From assembly GCA_033964015.1 (NCBI GenBank), contig CM066924.1:1-64000 (forward strand): a stretch of 64,000 nucleotides of DNA, written 5' to 3'. A model generated the notes under the pieces. It worked only from the letters and a program-made list of their open reading frames with translations. It was not told the DNA's origin and did not search any database. The stretch comes from Scolanthus callimorphus. Taxonomy: Eukaryota > Cnidaria > Anthozoa > Actiniaria > Edwardsiidae. The position numbers and the translations under genes are program-made. Positions 1-13,580 of this stretch are shown piece by piece (the first letter of the stretch is position 1; each line of letters begins with the position of its first letter).

Positions 1-3000
1 ATAGATAATCGTCTAGATAAATCGTCTAGATAATCGTCTAGATATCGTCTAGATAATCGTCTAGATAATCGTCTAGATAATCGTCTAGATAATCGTCTAG
101 ATAATCGTCTAGATAATCGTCTAGATAATCGTCTAGATAATCGTCTAGATATCGTCTAGATAATCGTCTAGAAAAAGAATAGTAAATCGTATAGATAATC
201 ATTATCGTATAGATAAGAATCGTCTAGATAATCGTCTAGATAATCGTAAGATAATCGTCTAGATAATCGTTGATAATCGTATAGATAATCGTCTAGATAA
301 TCGTCGTTAGATAATCGTATAGATAATCGTCTAGAGTAATCGTCTAGATAATCGATAGATAATCGTATAGATAATCGTCTAGAATCGTCTAGATAATCGT
401 CTAGATAATCGTATAGATAATCGTCTAGATAATCGTCTAGATAATCGTCTAGATAATCGTCTAGATAATCGTCTAGATAATCGTCTAGATAATCGTCTAG
501 ATAATCGTAGATAATCGTCTAGATAATCGTCTAGATAATCGTCTAGATAATCGTATAGATAATCGTTAGATAATCGTCTAGATAATCGTCTAGATAATCG
601 TCTAGATAATCGTCTAGATAATCGTCTAGATAATCGTCTAGATAATCGTATAGAATCGTCTAGATAATCGTCTAGATAATCGTCTAGATAATCGTCTAGA
701 ATCGTCTAGATAATCGTCTAGATAATCGTCTAGATAATCGTCTAGATAATCGTCTAGATAATCGTCTAGATAATCGTCTAGATAATCGTCTAGATAATCG
801 TCTAGATAATCGTCTAGATAATCGTCTAGATAATCGTCTAGATAATCGTCTAGATAATCGTCTAGATAATCGTCTAGATAATCGTCTAGATAATCGTCTA
901 GATAATCGTCTAGATAATCGTCGATAATCGTCTAGATAATCGTCTAGATAATCGTCTAGATAATCGTCTAGATAATCGTCTAGATAATCGTCTAGATAAT
1001 CGTCTAGATAATCGTCTAGATAATCGTCTAGATAATCGTCTAGATAATCGTCTAGATAATCGTCTAGAAATCGTAGATAATCGTCTAGATAATCGTCTAG
1101 ATAATCGTCTAGATAATCGTCTAGATAATCGTCTAGATAATCGTCTAGATAATCGTCTAGATAATCGTCTAGATAATCGTCTAGATAATCGTCTAGATAA
1201 TCGTCTAGATAATCGTCTAGATAATCGTATAGATAATCGTATAGATAATCGTATAGATAATCGTATAGATAATCGTATAGATAATCGTATAGATAATCGT
1301 ATAGATAATCGTAGATAATCGTATAGATAATCGTCTAGATAATCGTCTAGATAATCGTCTAGATAATCGTCTAGATAATCGTCTAGATAATCGTCTAGAT
1401 AATCGTCTAGATAATCGTCTAGATAATCGTCTAGATAATCGTCTAGATAATCGTCTAGATAATCGTCTAGATAATCGTCTAGATAATCGTCTAGATAATC
1501 GTCTAGATAATCGTCTAGATAATCGTCTAGATAATCGTCTAGATAATCGTCTAGATAATCGTCTAGATAATCGTCTAGATAATCGTCTAGATAATCGTCT
1601 AGATAATCGTCTAGATAATCGTCTAGATAATCGTCTAGATAATCGTCTAGATAATCGTCTAGATAATCGTCTAGATAATCGTCTAGATAATCGTCTAGAT
1701 AATCGTCTAGATAATCGTCTAGATAATCGTCTAGATAATCGTCTAGATAATCGTCTAGATAATCGTCTAGAATCGTCTAGATAATCGTCTAGATAATCGT
1801 CTAGATAATCGTCTAGATAATCGTCTAGATAATCGTCTAGATAATCGTTAGATAATCGTCTAGATAATCGTCTAGATAATCGTCTAGATAATCGTAGATA
1901 ATCGTCTAGATAATCGTCTAGATAATCGTCTAGATAATCGTCTAGATAATCGTCTAGATAATCGTCTAGATAATCGTCTAGATAATCGTCTAGATAATCG
2001 TCTAGATAATCGTCTAGATAATCGTATAGATAATCGTCTAGATAATCGTATAGATAATCGTCTAGATAATCGTCTAGATAATCGTCTAGATAATCGTCTA
2101 GATAATCGTCTAGATAATCGTCTAGATAATCGTCTAGATAATCGTCTAGATAATCGTCTAGATAATCGTCTAGATAATCGTCTAGATAATCGTCTAGATA
2201 ATCGTCTAGATAATCGTCTAGATAATCGTCTAGATAATCGTCTAGATAATCGTCTAGATAATCGTCTAGATAATCGTCTAGATAATCGTCTAGATAATCG
2301 TCTAGATAATCGTCTAGATAATCGTCTAGATAATCGTCTAGATAATCGTCTAGATAATCGTCTAGATAATCGTCTAGATAATCGTCTAGATAATCGTCTA
2401 GATAATCGTCTAGATAATCGTCTAGATAATCGTCTAGATAATCGTCTAGATAATCGTATAGATAATCGTCTAGAAAATAATCGTATAGATAATCGTATAG
2501 ATAATCGTCTAGATAATCGTCTAGATAATCGTCTAGATAATCGTCTAGATAATCGTAAGATAATCGTATAGATAATCGTATAGATAATCGTCTAGATAAT
2601 CGTCTAGATAATCGTCTAGATAATCGTCTAGATAATCGTCTAGATAATCGTCTAGATAATCGTCTAGATAATCGTCTAGATAATCGTCTAGATAATCGTC
2701 TAGATAATCGTCTAGATAATCGTCTAGATAATCGTCTAGATAATCGTCTAGATAATCGTCTAGATAATCGTCTAGATAATCGTCTAGATAACGTATAGAT
2801 AATCGTCTAGATAATCGTATAGATAATCGTAAGATAATCGTCTAGATAATCGTAAGATAATCGTCTAGATAATCCTAGATAATCGTCTAGATAATCGTCT
2901 AGATAATCGTCTAGATAATCGTCTAGATAATCGTCTAGATAATCGTCTAGATAATCGTCTAGATAATCGTCTAGATAATCGTCTAGATAATCGTCTAGAT

Positions 3001-4243
3001 AATCGTCTAGATAATCGTCTAGATAATCGTCTAGATAATCGTCTAGATAATCGTCTAGATAATCGTCTAGATAATCGTCTAGATAATCGTCTAGATAATC
3101 GTCTAGATAATCGTCTAGATAATCGTCTAGATAATCGTATAGATAATCGTAGATAATCGTCTAGATAATCGTCTAGATAATCGTCTAGATAATCGTATAG
3201 ATAATCGTATAGATAATCGTAGATAATCGTCTAGATAATCGTCTAGATAATCGTCTAGATAATCGTCTAGATAATCGTCTAGATAATCGTCTAGATAATC
3301 GTCTAGATAATCGTATAGATAATCGTCTAGATAATCCTCTAGATAATCGTCTAGATAATCGTCTAGATAATCGTCTAGATAATCGTCTAGATAATCGTCT
3401 AGATAATCGTCTAGATAATCGTCTAGATAATCGTCGAGTAATCGTCTAGATAATCGTCTAGATAATCGTCTAGATAATCGTCTAGATAATCGTCTAGATA
3501 ATCGTCTAGATAATCGTCTAGATAATCGTCTAGATAATCGTCTAGATAATCGTCTAGATAATCGTCTAGATAATCGTCTAGATAATCGTCTAGATAATCG
3601 TCTAGATAATCGTCTAGATAATCGTCTAGAAAATCGTCTAGATAATCGTCTAGATAATCGTCTAGATAATCGTCTAGATAATCGTATAGATATCGTATAG
3701 CTAATCGTCGTATAGATAATCGTCTAGATAATCGTATAGATAATCGTTAGGGTAATCGTATAGGTAATCTGTAGATAATCGTATAGATAATCGTCTAGAT
3801 AATCGTCTAGATAATCGTATAGATAATCGCTAGATAATCGTCTAGATAATCTAATAAAAAGATATCGTATAGATAATCGTATAGATAATCGTATAGATAA
3901 TGGTCTAGATAATGGTCTAGATAATCGTCTAGATAATCGTCTAGATAATCGTCTAGATAATCGTTAGATAATCGTCTAGATAATCGTCTAGATAATCGTC
4001 TAGATAATCGTCTAGAAATCGTCTAGATAATCGTCTAGATAATCGTCTAGATAATCGTCTAGATAATCGCTAGATAATCGCGTAGATAATCGTCTAGATA
4101 ATCGTCTAGATAATCGTCTAGATAATCGTCTAGATAATCGTCTAGATAATCGTCTCGATTAATAATGTCTAGATATCGTCTAGATAATCGTCTAGATAAT
4201 CGTCTAGATAATCGTCTAGATAATCGTCTAGATAATCGTCTAG
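1..4243 (+). repeat. 12-bp minisatellite, left arm (TCTAGATAATCG orientation)
   Basis: About 350 head-to-tail copies of the unit TCTAGATAATCG fill this stretch. Long runs, for example 1321-1760 and 2041-2450, are essentially perfect. A variant with TATAGA replacing CTAGA occurs in clusters (for example 1225-1320). Many single-base losses or unit truncations interrupt the phase, such as those near 45, 155, 655 and 1070. The unit contains the palindrome TCTAGA and one CpG. No gene is present. The array reaches the first base of the window, so its left end is not seen. Confidence 0.97.
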
Positions 4244-4260
4244 ACGATATCTAGACGATT
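4230..4260. other. Orientation switch of the satellite (foldback junction)
   Basis: Left of about 4243 every unit reads TCTAGATAATCG, and right of it every unit reads CGATTATCTAGA. The turn lies in a stretch reading GTCTAGACGATATCTAGACG. A marker block of variant units on the right (4300-4335, ACCTATACGATTA type) has an inverted counterpart on the left near 3745-3785. The two arms are therefore at least partly mirror copies, with about 400 bp more on the left than on the right of the turn. Confidence 0.85.
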
Positions 4261-7200
4261 ATCTAGACGACTATCTAGACGATTATCTAGACGATTATCT
4301 TACAGGATTACCTATACGATTACTATACCATTATCTATACGATTATCTTACGATTATCTATACGATTATCTACGATTATCTAGACGATTTCTAGGACGAT
4401 TATCTAGACGATTATCTAGACGATATCTAGACGATTATCTAGACGATTTTCTAGACGATTATCTAGACGATTATCTAGACGATTATCTAGACGATTATCT
4501 GGACGATTATCTAGACGATTTCTAGACGATTATCTAGACGATTATCTAGACGATTATCTAGACGATTATCTAGACGATTATCTAGACGATTATCTAGACG
4601 ATTATCTAGGACGATTATCTAGACGATTATCTAGACGATTATCAAGACGATTATCTAAACGATTATCTAGACGATTATCTAGACGATTATCTAGACGATT
4701 ATCTAGACGATTATCAAGACGATTATCTACTCGATTATCTAGACGATTATCTAGACGATTATCTAGACGATTATCTAGACGATTATCTAGACCATTATCT
4801 AGACGATTATCTAGACGATTATCTAGACGATTATCTAGACGATTATCTAGACGATTATCTAGACGATTATCTAGACGATTATCTAGACGATTATCTAGAC
4901 GATTATCTAGACGATTATCTAGACGATTATCTAGACGATTATCTAGACGATTATCTAGACGATTATCTAGACGATTATCTAGACGATTATCTAGACGATT
5001 ATCTAGACGATATCTAGACGTTATCTAGACGATTATCTAGACGATTATCTAGACGATTATCTAGACGATTATCTAGACGATTATATCTAGACGATTATCT
5101 AGACGATTATCTAGACGATATCCAGACGGTAACCTATACGATACCTATATGATTATCTAGATGAGTATCTAGACGATTATCCAGACGATATATAGACGAT
5201 ATCTAGACGATTATCTAGACGATTATCTAGACGATTATCTAGACAATAATCTAGACGACAATCTAGACGATTATCTAGACGATTATATACTAGATTATCT
5301 ACTAGATAATAATCTAGATGACTATCTAGACGGTTATCTAACGATTATCTATATGATTATCTAGATGATTACGTTATCTATATGATTATCTAGACGATTA
5401 TCTAGAGGATTATCTAGACGATTATCTAGACGATTATCCAGACTTTTATCTAGACGATTATCTAGACGATTATCTAGACAATAATCTAGACGACAATCTA
5501 GACGATTATCTAGACGATTATATACTAGATTATCTACTAGATAATAATCTAGATGATCTCTAGAAGATTATCTAGACGGTTATCTAAATGATTATCTAGA
5601 CGACTATCTAGACGATTATCTAGACGATTATCTAGACGATTATCTAGACGATTATCTAGACGATAATCTAGACGATATCTATACGATTATCTAGACGATT
5701 ATCTATATGATTATCTATACGATTATCTATACGATTATCTAGACAATAATCTAGACAATATCTAGACGACAATCTAGACCATTATCTAGACGATTAATAT
5801 ACTAGAAGATTATAGAAGATTATCTAGACGGTTATCTAAACGATTATCTAGACGACTATCTAGACGACTATCTAGACGATTATCTAGACGATTATCTAGA
5901 CGATTATCTAGACGATATCTAGACGATTATCTATACGATTATCTATACGGTATCTATATGATTATCTATACGATTATCTATACGATTATCTATACGATTA
6001 TCTAGACAATTATCTAGACAATAATCTAGACGACAATCTAGACGATTATCTAGACGATTATATACTAGATTATCTACTAGATAATAATCTAGATGACTCT
6101 CTAGAAGATTATCTAGACGGTTATCTAAACGATTATCTAGAATATCTAGACGATTACCTATACGATTACCTAGCGATTATCTATACGATAATCTTTACGA
6201 TTATCTATGCGATTATCTATGCGATTATATATACATTATCTATACGATTATCTATACGGTTATCTATATGATTATCTAGACGATTATCTAGACGAATCTA
6301 GACGATTATCTAGACGATTATCTAGACGATAATCTAGACGATATCTAGACGATTTCTAGACGATTATCTAGACGATTATCTAGACGATTGTCTAACGATT
6401 ATCTTGACGATTATCTAAACGATTATCTAAACGATTATCTTGACGATTATCTAGACGATTATCTAGACGATAATCTAGACGATCATCTAGACGATTATCT
6501 ACTCGATTATCTAGACGATTATCTAGACGATTATCTAGACGATTATCTAGACGATTATCTAGACGATTATCTAGACGATTATCTAGACGATTATCTAGAC
6601 GATTATCTAGACGATTATCTAGACGATTATCTAGACGATTATCTAGACGATTATCTAGACGATTATCTAGACGATTATCTAGACGATTATCTAGACGATT
6701 ATCTAGACGATTATCTAGACGATTATCTAGACGATTATCTAGACGATTATCTAGACGATTATCTAGACGATAATCTAGACGATTATCTAGACGATTATCT
6801 AGACGATTATCTAGACGATTATCTAAACGATTATCTAAACGATTATCTTGACGATTATCTAAACGATTATCTTGACGATTATCTAACGATTATCTAAACG
6901 ATTATTTAGACGATTATCTAGACGATTATCTAGACGATCATCTAGGACGATTATCTACTCGATTATCTAGACGATTATCTAGACGATTATCTAGACGATT
7001 ATCTAGACGATTATCTACTCGATTATCTAGACGATTATCTAGACGATTATCTAGACGATTATCTAGACGATTATCTAGACGATTATCTAGACGATTATCT
7101 AGACGATTATCTAGACGATTATCTAGACGATTATCTAGACGATTATCTAGACGATTATCTAGACGATTATCTAGACGATTATCTAGACGATTATCTAGAC

Positions 7201-10200
7201 GATTATCTAGACGATTATCTAGACGATTATCTATACGATTATCTATACGATTATCTATACGATTATCTAGACAATTATCTAGACAATAATCTAGACGACA
7301 ATCTAGACGATTATCTAGACGATTTTATAAGATTATCTATACGATTATCTATACGATTTCTAGACAATTATCTAGACAATAATCTAGACGACAATCTAGA
7401 CGATTATCTAGACGATTATATACTAGATTATACTAGATAATAATCTAGATGACTCTCTAGACGATTATCTAGACGGTTATCTAAACGATTATCTAGACGA
7501 CTATCTAGACGATTATCTAGACGATTATCTAGACGATTATCTAGACGATTATCTCAACGATTTTTTAGACCATTATCTAGACCATTATCTAGACCATTAT
7601 CTAGACCATTAATATACGATTATCTATACGATTATCTATGCGATTATCTATGCGATTATCTATGCGATTATATATACGATTAGCTATACGATTATCTATA
7701 CGGTTATCTATATGATTATCTAGACGATTATCTAGACGTTATCTAGACGATTATCTAGACGATAATCTAGACGATAATCTAGACGATTATCTAGGACGAT
7801 TATCTAGACGATTATCTAGACGATTATCTAGACTATTATCTAGACGATTATCTAGACGATTATCTCGACCATTACTATACGATTACCTATACGATTACCT
7901 ACACGATTATCTAGACGATTATCTAGACATTATCTACTCGATTATCTAGACGATTATCTAGACGATTATCTAGACGATTATCTAGACGATTATCTATCTA
8001 GCGACAGACGTATCCAGAACGATTATCGATTATAAGACGATTATCTAGACGATTATCTGACGATTATCTAGCGATTATCTAGACGATTATCTAGACGATT
8101 ATCTAGACAATTATCTACTCGATTATCTAGACGATTATCTAGACGATTATCTAGACGATTATCTAGACGATTATCTAGACGATTATCTAGACGATTATCT
8201 AGACGATTATCTAGACGATTATCTAGACGATTATCTAGACGATTATCTAGACGATAATATAGACGATTATATAGACGATTATCTAGACGATTATCTAAAC
8301 GATTATCTAGACGATTATCCAGACGGTAACCTAACGATTACCTAGATGATTATCTAGATGATTATCTAGATGAGTATCTAGACGATTATCCAGACGATTA
8401 TATAGACGATTATCTAGACGATTATCTAGACAATAATCTAGACGACAATCTAGACGATTATCTAGACGATTATATACTAGATAATAATCTAGATGACTAT
8501 CTAGACGGTTATCTAAACGATTATCTATATGATTATCTAGATGATTACGTTATCTATATGATTATCTAGACGATTATCTAGAGGATTATCTAGAGGATTA
8601 TCTAGAGGATTATCTAGACGATTATCCAGACTTTTATCTAGACGATTATCTAGACGATTATCTAGACAATAATCTAGACGACAATCTAGACGATTATCTA
8701 GACGATTAATACTAGATTATCTACTAGATAATAATCTAGATGACTCTCTAGAAGATTATCTAGACGGTTATCTAAATGATTATCTAGACGACTATCTAGA
8801 CGATTATCTAGACGATTATCTAGACGATTATCTAGACGATTATCTAGACGATAATCTAGACGATTATCTATACGATTATCTATACGGTTATCTATATGAT
8901 TATCTATACGATTATCTATACGATTATCTAGACAATAATCTAGACAATAATCTAGACGACAATCTAGACCATTATCTAGACGGTATATACTAGAAGATTA
9001 TAGAAGATTATCTAGACGGTTATCTAAACGATTATCTAGACGACTATCTAGACGATATCTAGACGTATCTAGACGATTATCTAGACGATTCTCTAGAGGA
9101 TTATCTAGACGATTATCTAGAGATTATCTAGACGATTATCTAGACGATTCTCTACACGATTATCTAGACGATTATCTAGACGATTATCTAGACGACTATC
9201 TAGATGAGTATCTAGACGATTATCCAGACGATTATCTAGACGATTATCTAGACGATTATCTAGACGATTATCTAAACGATTATCTAGACGCTAACCTATA
9301 CGATTACCTATATGATTATCTAGATGAGTATCTAGACGATTATCTAGACGATTATCTGACGATTATCTAGACGATTATCTAGACAATTATCTAGACGATT
9401 ATCTAAACGATTATCTAGACGATTATCCAGACGCTAACCTATACGATTACCTATTTGATTATCTAGATGAGTATCTAGACGATTATCCAGACGAATATAT
9501 AGACGATTATCTAGACGATTATCTAGACAATAATCTAGACGACAATCTATACGATTATCTAGACGATTATATACTAGATTATCTACTAGATAATAATCTA
9601 GATGACTATCTAGACGGTTATCTAAACGATTATCTATATGATTATCTAGATGATTACGTTATCTATATGATTATCTCGACGATTATCTAGAGGGTTATCT
9701 AGAGGATTATCTAGACGATTATCTAGACGATTATCTAGACGATTATCTAGACTTTTATCTAGACGATTATCTAGACGACTATCTAGACAATAATCTAGAC
9801 GACAATCTAGACGATTATCTAGACGATTATCTAGACGATTCTAGACGATCATTAGACGATCATCTAGACGATCATCTAGACGATCATCTAGACGATCATC
9901 TAGACGATCATCTAGACGATCATCTAGACGATCATCTAGACGATCATCTAGACGATTATCTAGACGATTATCTAGACGATTATCTGGACGATTATCTGGA
10001 CGATTATCTGGACGATTATCTGGACGATTATCTAGACGTTTCTAGAACGATTATCTAGACGATTATCTAGACGATTATCTAGACGATTATCTAGACGATA
10101 AGCTAGACGATTACCTATACGATTACCTAGACGATTATCGAGACGGTTATCGAGACGATTATCTAGACGATTATCTAGACGATTATCTAGACGATTATCT

Positions 10201-11415
10201 AGACGATTATCTAGACGATTATCTAGACGATTATCTAAACGATTATCTTGACGATTATCTAGACGATTATCTAGACGATTATCTAGACGATTATCTACTC
10301 GATTATCTAGACGATTATCTAGACGATTATCTAGACGACTATCTAGACGATTATCTAGACGATTATCTAGACGATTATCTAGACGATTATCTAGACGATT
10401 ATCTAGACGATTATCTAGACGATTATCTAGACGATTATCTAGACGATTATCTAGACGATTATATAGACGATTATCTAGACGATTATCTAAACGATTATCT
10501 AGACGATTATCCAGACGATAACCTATACGATTACCTATCTGATTATCTAGATGTATCTAGACGATTATCCAGACGATTATATAGACGATTATCTAGACAA
10601 TAATCTAGACGACAATCTAGACGATTGTCTAGACGATTATATACTAGATTATCTACTAGATAATAATCTAGATGACTATCTAGAAGGTTATCTAAACGAT
10701 TATCTATATGATTATCTAGATGATTACGTTATCTATATGATTATCTACACGATTATCTAGACGATTATCTAGACGATTATCTAGAGGATTATCTAGATTA
10801 TCCAGACTTTTATCTAGACGATTATCTAGACGATTATCTAGACAATAATCTAACGACAATCTAGACGATTATCTAGACGATTATATACTAGATTATCTAC
10901 TAGATAATAATCTAGATGACTCTCTAGAAGATTATCGAGACGGTTATCTAAACGATTATCTAGACGACTATCTAGACGATTATCTAGACGATTATCTAGA
11001 CGATTATCGCCACGATGATTTAGACCATTATCTAGACCATTATCTAGACCATTACCTATACGATTACCTATACGATTATCTATACGATTTCTTTACGATT
11101 ATCTATGCGATTATCTATGCGATTATATATACGATTATCTATACGATTATCTATACGGTTATCTATATGATTATCTAGACGATTATCTAGACGATTATCT
11201 CCACGATTATCTAGACCATTATCTAGACCATTACCTATACGATATCTATACGATTATCTTTACGATTATCTGTGCGATTATCTATGCGATTATTGCGAGT
11301 ATATATACGATTATCTATACGATTATCTATACGGTATCTATATGATTATCTATACGATTATCTATACGATTATCTAGACAATAATCTAGACGACAATCTA
11401 GACGATTATCTAGAC
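4244..11415 (-). repeat. 12-bp minisatellite, right arm, diverged part
   Basis: The reverse-complement unit CGATTATCTAGA is repeated with much more unit variation than in the left arm. Recurrent variants include GACAATAATCTAG, GACGACAATCTAG, GATGACTATCTAG, TACTAGATTATCTACTAG and TATCTATATGATTATC. These variants recur in the same order as marker blocks, for example near 5284, 5521, 6061, 8710, 9570, 10640 and 10882, so a higher-order repeat exists. Small deletions that break the 12-bp phase are frequent. The reading frames at 6388-6897, 10551-10760 and 11272-11478 translate to DDYL repeats and are not regarded as genes. Confidence 0.95.
11405..11415 (+). repeat. Left target-site duplication of the retrotransposon
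   Basis: The 11-mer ATTATCTAGAC is the last satellite sequence before the element. It matches 15197-15207 exactly and the single copy at the empty site 24235-24245. Confidence 0.75.
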
Positions 11416-11600
11416 ATGGCGACGTCATGGCGGCTGGCACGCCAATTCAGAGCTCCGACTTTAAAACCGGTTTTCTGAAAAACACTTTCCTAATGGCTGG
11501 TTCCATCTAAGGAAATTTCTACTCAAGCTTATTCACGTCCTGAGGGCAGTCGAAACGAGAGAAAATTGCTCCAAATACTGGAATCTACGCAACAAACGAG
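11416..11600 (+). other. 5' untranslated leader of the satellite retrotransposon
   Basis: About 185 bp separate the satellite junction from the first plausible ATG at 11601. A short in-frame run from the ATG at the junction (ATGGCGACGTCATGG) ends with TGA near 11478 and looks like leader sequence. No promoter motif is recognised. Confidence 0.5.
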
Positions 11601-12265
11601 ATGTCGGCTACTTCGCGAGGAAAGCTGAAATGGACGGAAAAGATGAATAATGATCTTTTGGAATGCAAGGCGAGAGCCAAGGAACTCGTGGCATCAGACA
11701 CACCACCATGTAACGGGAACGGCAAGAGAAAGGGATATATTGCAGTGATGAAGGAGCTATGGGATGAGAAAGGCTATGCGCATCTTGAAATTAAGAGCCA
11801 GAACCTCAGGGATCAAGCCTCTAGACTCGAGAAAATTGATCACACGACTGGCTCAAGCGCTCTCGCAAGAAAGAACCAGGATAAGGATTCGATATGCAAT
11901 CGCGTACAAGATTCGAGCGGAAGTGGGCATCAGAGAACTTTAGACCAAACTTCTCAGCAAAAATCCAATCCTGGAAAACAGAATTTACAGCTCAAAATGC
12001 TAATTGCGTGGACTCGGAAAGTTTGATGGATTTGCATATGGCAGTGGCGCGATCCCCAGAGAGACCTACAGATACAGAGAGTGATGATTCCACGCAATAT
12101 TTCCAAGAACAACAAGAACCAGTAAGTGTCCTGGACAATGAGATGACTAATGACTTGAGCGAAGCCCGTACGGGCGTGCACTTACCAGGACGGTTGCCTG
12201 ACTACAACGCTGTCGACACTCCATTAACTGTTAATGGGGGCGAAGAGCGGATGGGAGTACAATAA
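11601..12265 (+). pseudogene. Retrotransposon ORF, N-terminal Myb/SANT-like DNA-binding region (frameshifted)
   Basis: The frame opening at ATG 11601 reads a basic start followed by LKWTEKMNNDLLECKARAKE, then GYIAVMKELWDEKGYAHLEI and SQNLRDQASRLEK. The spaced tryptophans and helical pattern resemble Myb/SANT-like domains that sit at the N-terminus of site-specific non-LTR elements and are thought to bind target DNA. Near 11890 the sensible reading moves to another frame (through 12265, acidic and polar, ending GGEERMGVQ), so at least one base has been gained or lost. The usual order is DNA-binding domain, then RT, then nuclease, and the next pieces follow in that order. The start is the first ATG with a domain-like continuation. 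It could be a decayed copy or a good copy with sequencing indels. Confidence 0.6.
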
Positions 12266-12714
12266 CAGTCTATTCATCAGTCATAACAAAAGCCTATGAT
12301 GAGATCACGCAATGGCGTAAAAAACACCTTCCTAGTCCCTTATGGGAAAGTCGGGCGAGAGTTTATTGATCAGCTTACGACGCATATAACCGACTGGAAC
12401 AATGCTACGCAAATGCAACACATAGCGCTCAAGCTGCCATTGTTCTCCTAGCAACGGCGCTACAAAAGCCAAGCATGAAGTCGAAAGCAAAAATTCATCA
12501 AGAGTGTCTGGCTAAGCGCTTAGCGCTATGGAAAGAAGGTGAAATCGATAGTGTCCTTCGCGAGGGGAGGTCTATCCAAAAGCGCCTGGTTAAGACCAAG
12601 AGGACAGAACCGCCAAATAAAGGGAAGATATTCGCCAAGCTAGTCATGGAAGGCCAGATTAATTCAGCATTGAGATACTCAGCGAGAACGAGTGCGGCGG
12701 CGTGTTACCGCTGA
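12266..12714 (+). pseudogene. Retrotransposon ORF, linker between Myb-like region and RT (broken)
   Basis: From about 12290 translation in shifting frames gives TKAYDEITQWRKKH, then ITDWNNATQMQHIALKA, then from 12475 a continuous run rich in Lys, Arg and Glu (KSKAKIHQECLAKRLALWKE, GEIDSVLREGRSIQKRL). This is the kind of helical spacer that precedes the fingers of R2-like reverse transcriptases. The frame is lost again near 12690: the apparent stop at 12712 is bypassed if the frame shifts, giving [20 protein letters not shown] just downstream. No catalytic residue is present here, so the call rests on position and continuity. Confidence 0.55.
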
Positions 12715-13580
12715 CCGATGACGTCATGAGCCAACTCAAAGATAAACACCGGAGGCACAAGAAGCAAAGCTCGGCTCGTTACTTTTCGGACCGGTGAAGA
12801 AGCGCATGACTCGCTCTACCATCAAATTGACGGCGATATGATTCGCGAGGCGGCGCTGAGAACAAAAGGGTCCGGTGGTCCCTCAGGTGTCGATGCAAAC
12901 GGTTTCAAGCGAATTCTCGCTTGCAAGTCATTCAAGAAATCGAGTGCAAACCTGTGCAACGCCCTAGCAACAATGGCAAGGAGGCTCATACAGAGTTTGT
13001 CGACCCTCGAACCATCGAGCCAATTCTAGCCAACAGGCTTATCCCTCTAGACAAGGGCGAAGGCGCGGTCCGCCCGATCGGCGTTGGTGAAGTCATCAGG
13101 AGAGTGATTGGGAAGTGCGTCATGAAGGTTACCAAACAAGATGTGATCGAAGCTAGTGGTTCGCTACAAGTCTGCGCAGGCCTCAAGAGTGGAAGCGAAG
13201 CCGCAGTGCACGCCATGCATTATATATTCGAAGCCGATGAGACGGATGCTGTACTCCTGATTGACGCCTCGAATGCATTCAATGCACTTAACAGAGCTGC
13301 TTCCCTCCACAACGTTAGAGTACTCTGTCCTCCTATTGCAACGTACGCTATCAATACTTATCGAGAACCAGCGAGACTTTTCATAATCGGAGGAAAAGAG
13401 ATCAAGTCTGCAGAGGGAACAACGCAAGGAGATCCTTTAGCGATGGGGATCTACGCCATCAGTCTTCAACCTCTGATCACTCGTTTGGGGAATTCAAACG
13501 ACTTGAAGCAGTGTGGTTTGCCGATGATGCAAGCGGTGCAGGTTCATTGGAAGATATTAAGCGCTGGTGGGATGTGCTGA
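12715..13580 (+). pseudogene. Reverse transcriptase, fingers and palm (frameshifted)
   Basis: The piece starting near 12838 reads [20 protein letters not shown], typical of the first RT block, and then changes frame near 12980. The frame to 13500 carries [36 protein letters not shown] (block 2), [14 protein letters not shown] (motif A, catalytic Asp in LID, about 13256-13300) and [14 protein letters not shown] (motif B, about 13420-13450). Another frame change just before 13511 puts the active-site WFADDASG motif in the next frame. The enzyme would make cDNA at a nick by target-primed reverse transcription. All core motifs are preserved; only the frame is broken. This favours recent loss or base-calling indels over ancient decay. 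Confidence 0.88.

Noticed and set aside
6388..6897. 169-codon DDYL-repeat protein (and the similar frames at 10551, 11272 and 17811)
   Set aside because: They are direct translations of the 12-bp satellite. They have no unique sequence, start arbitrarily and are explained by a unit length divisible by three.
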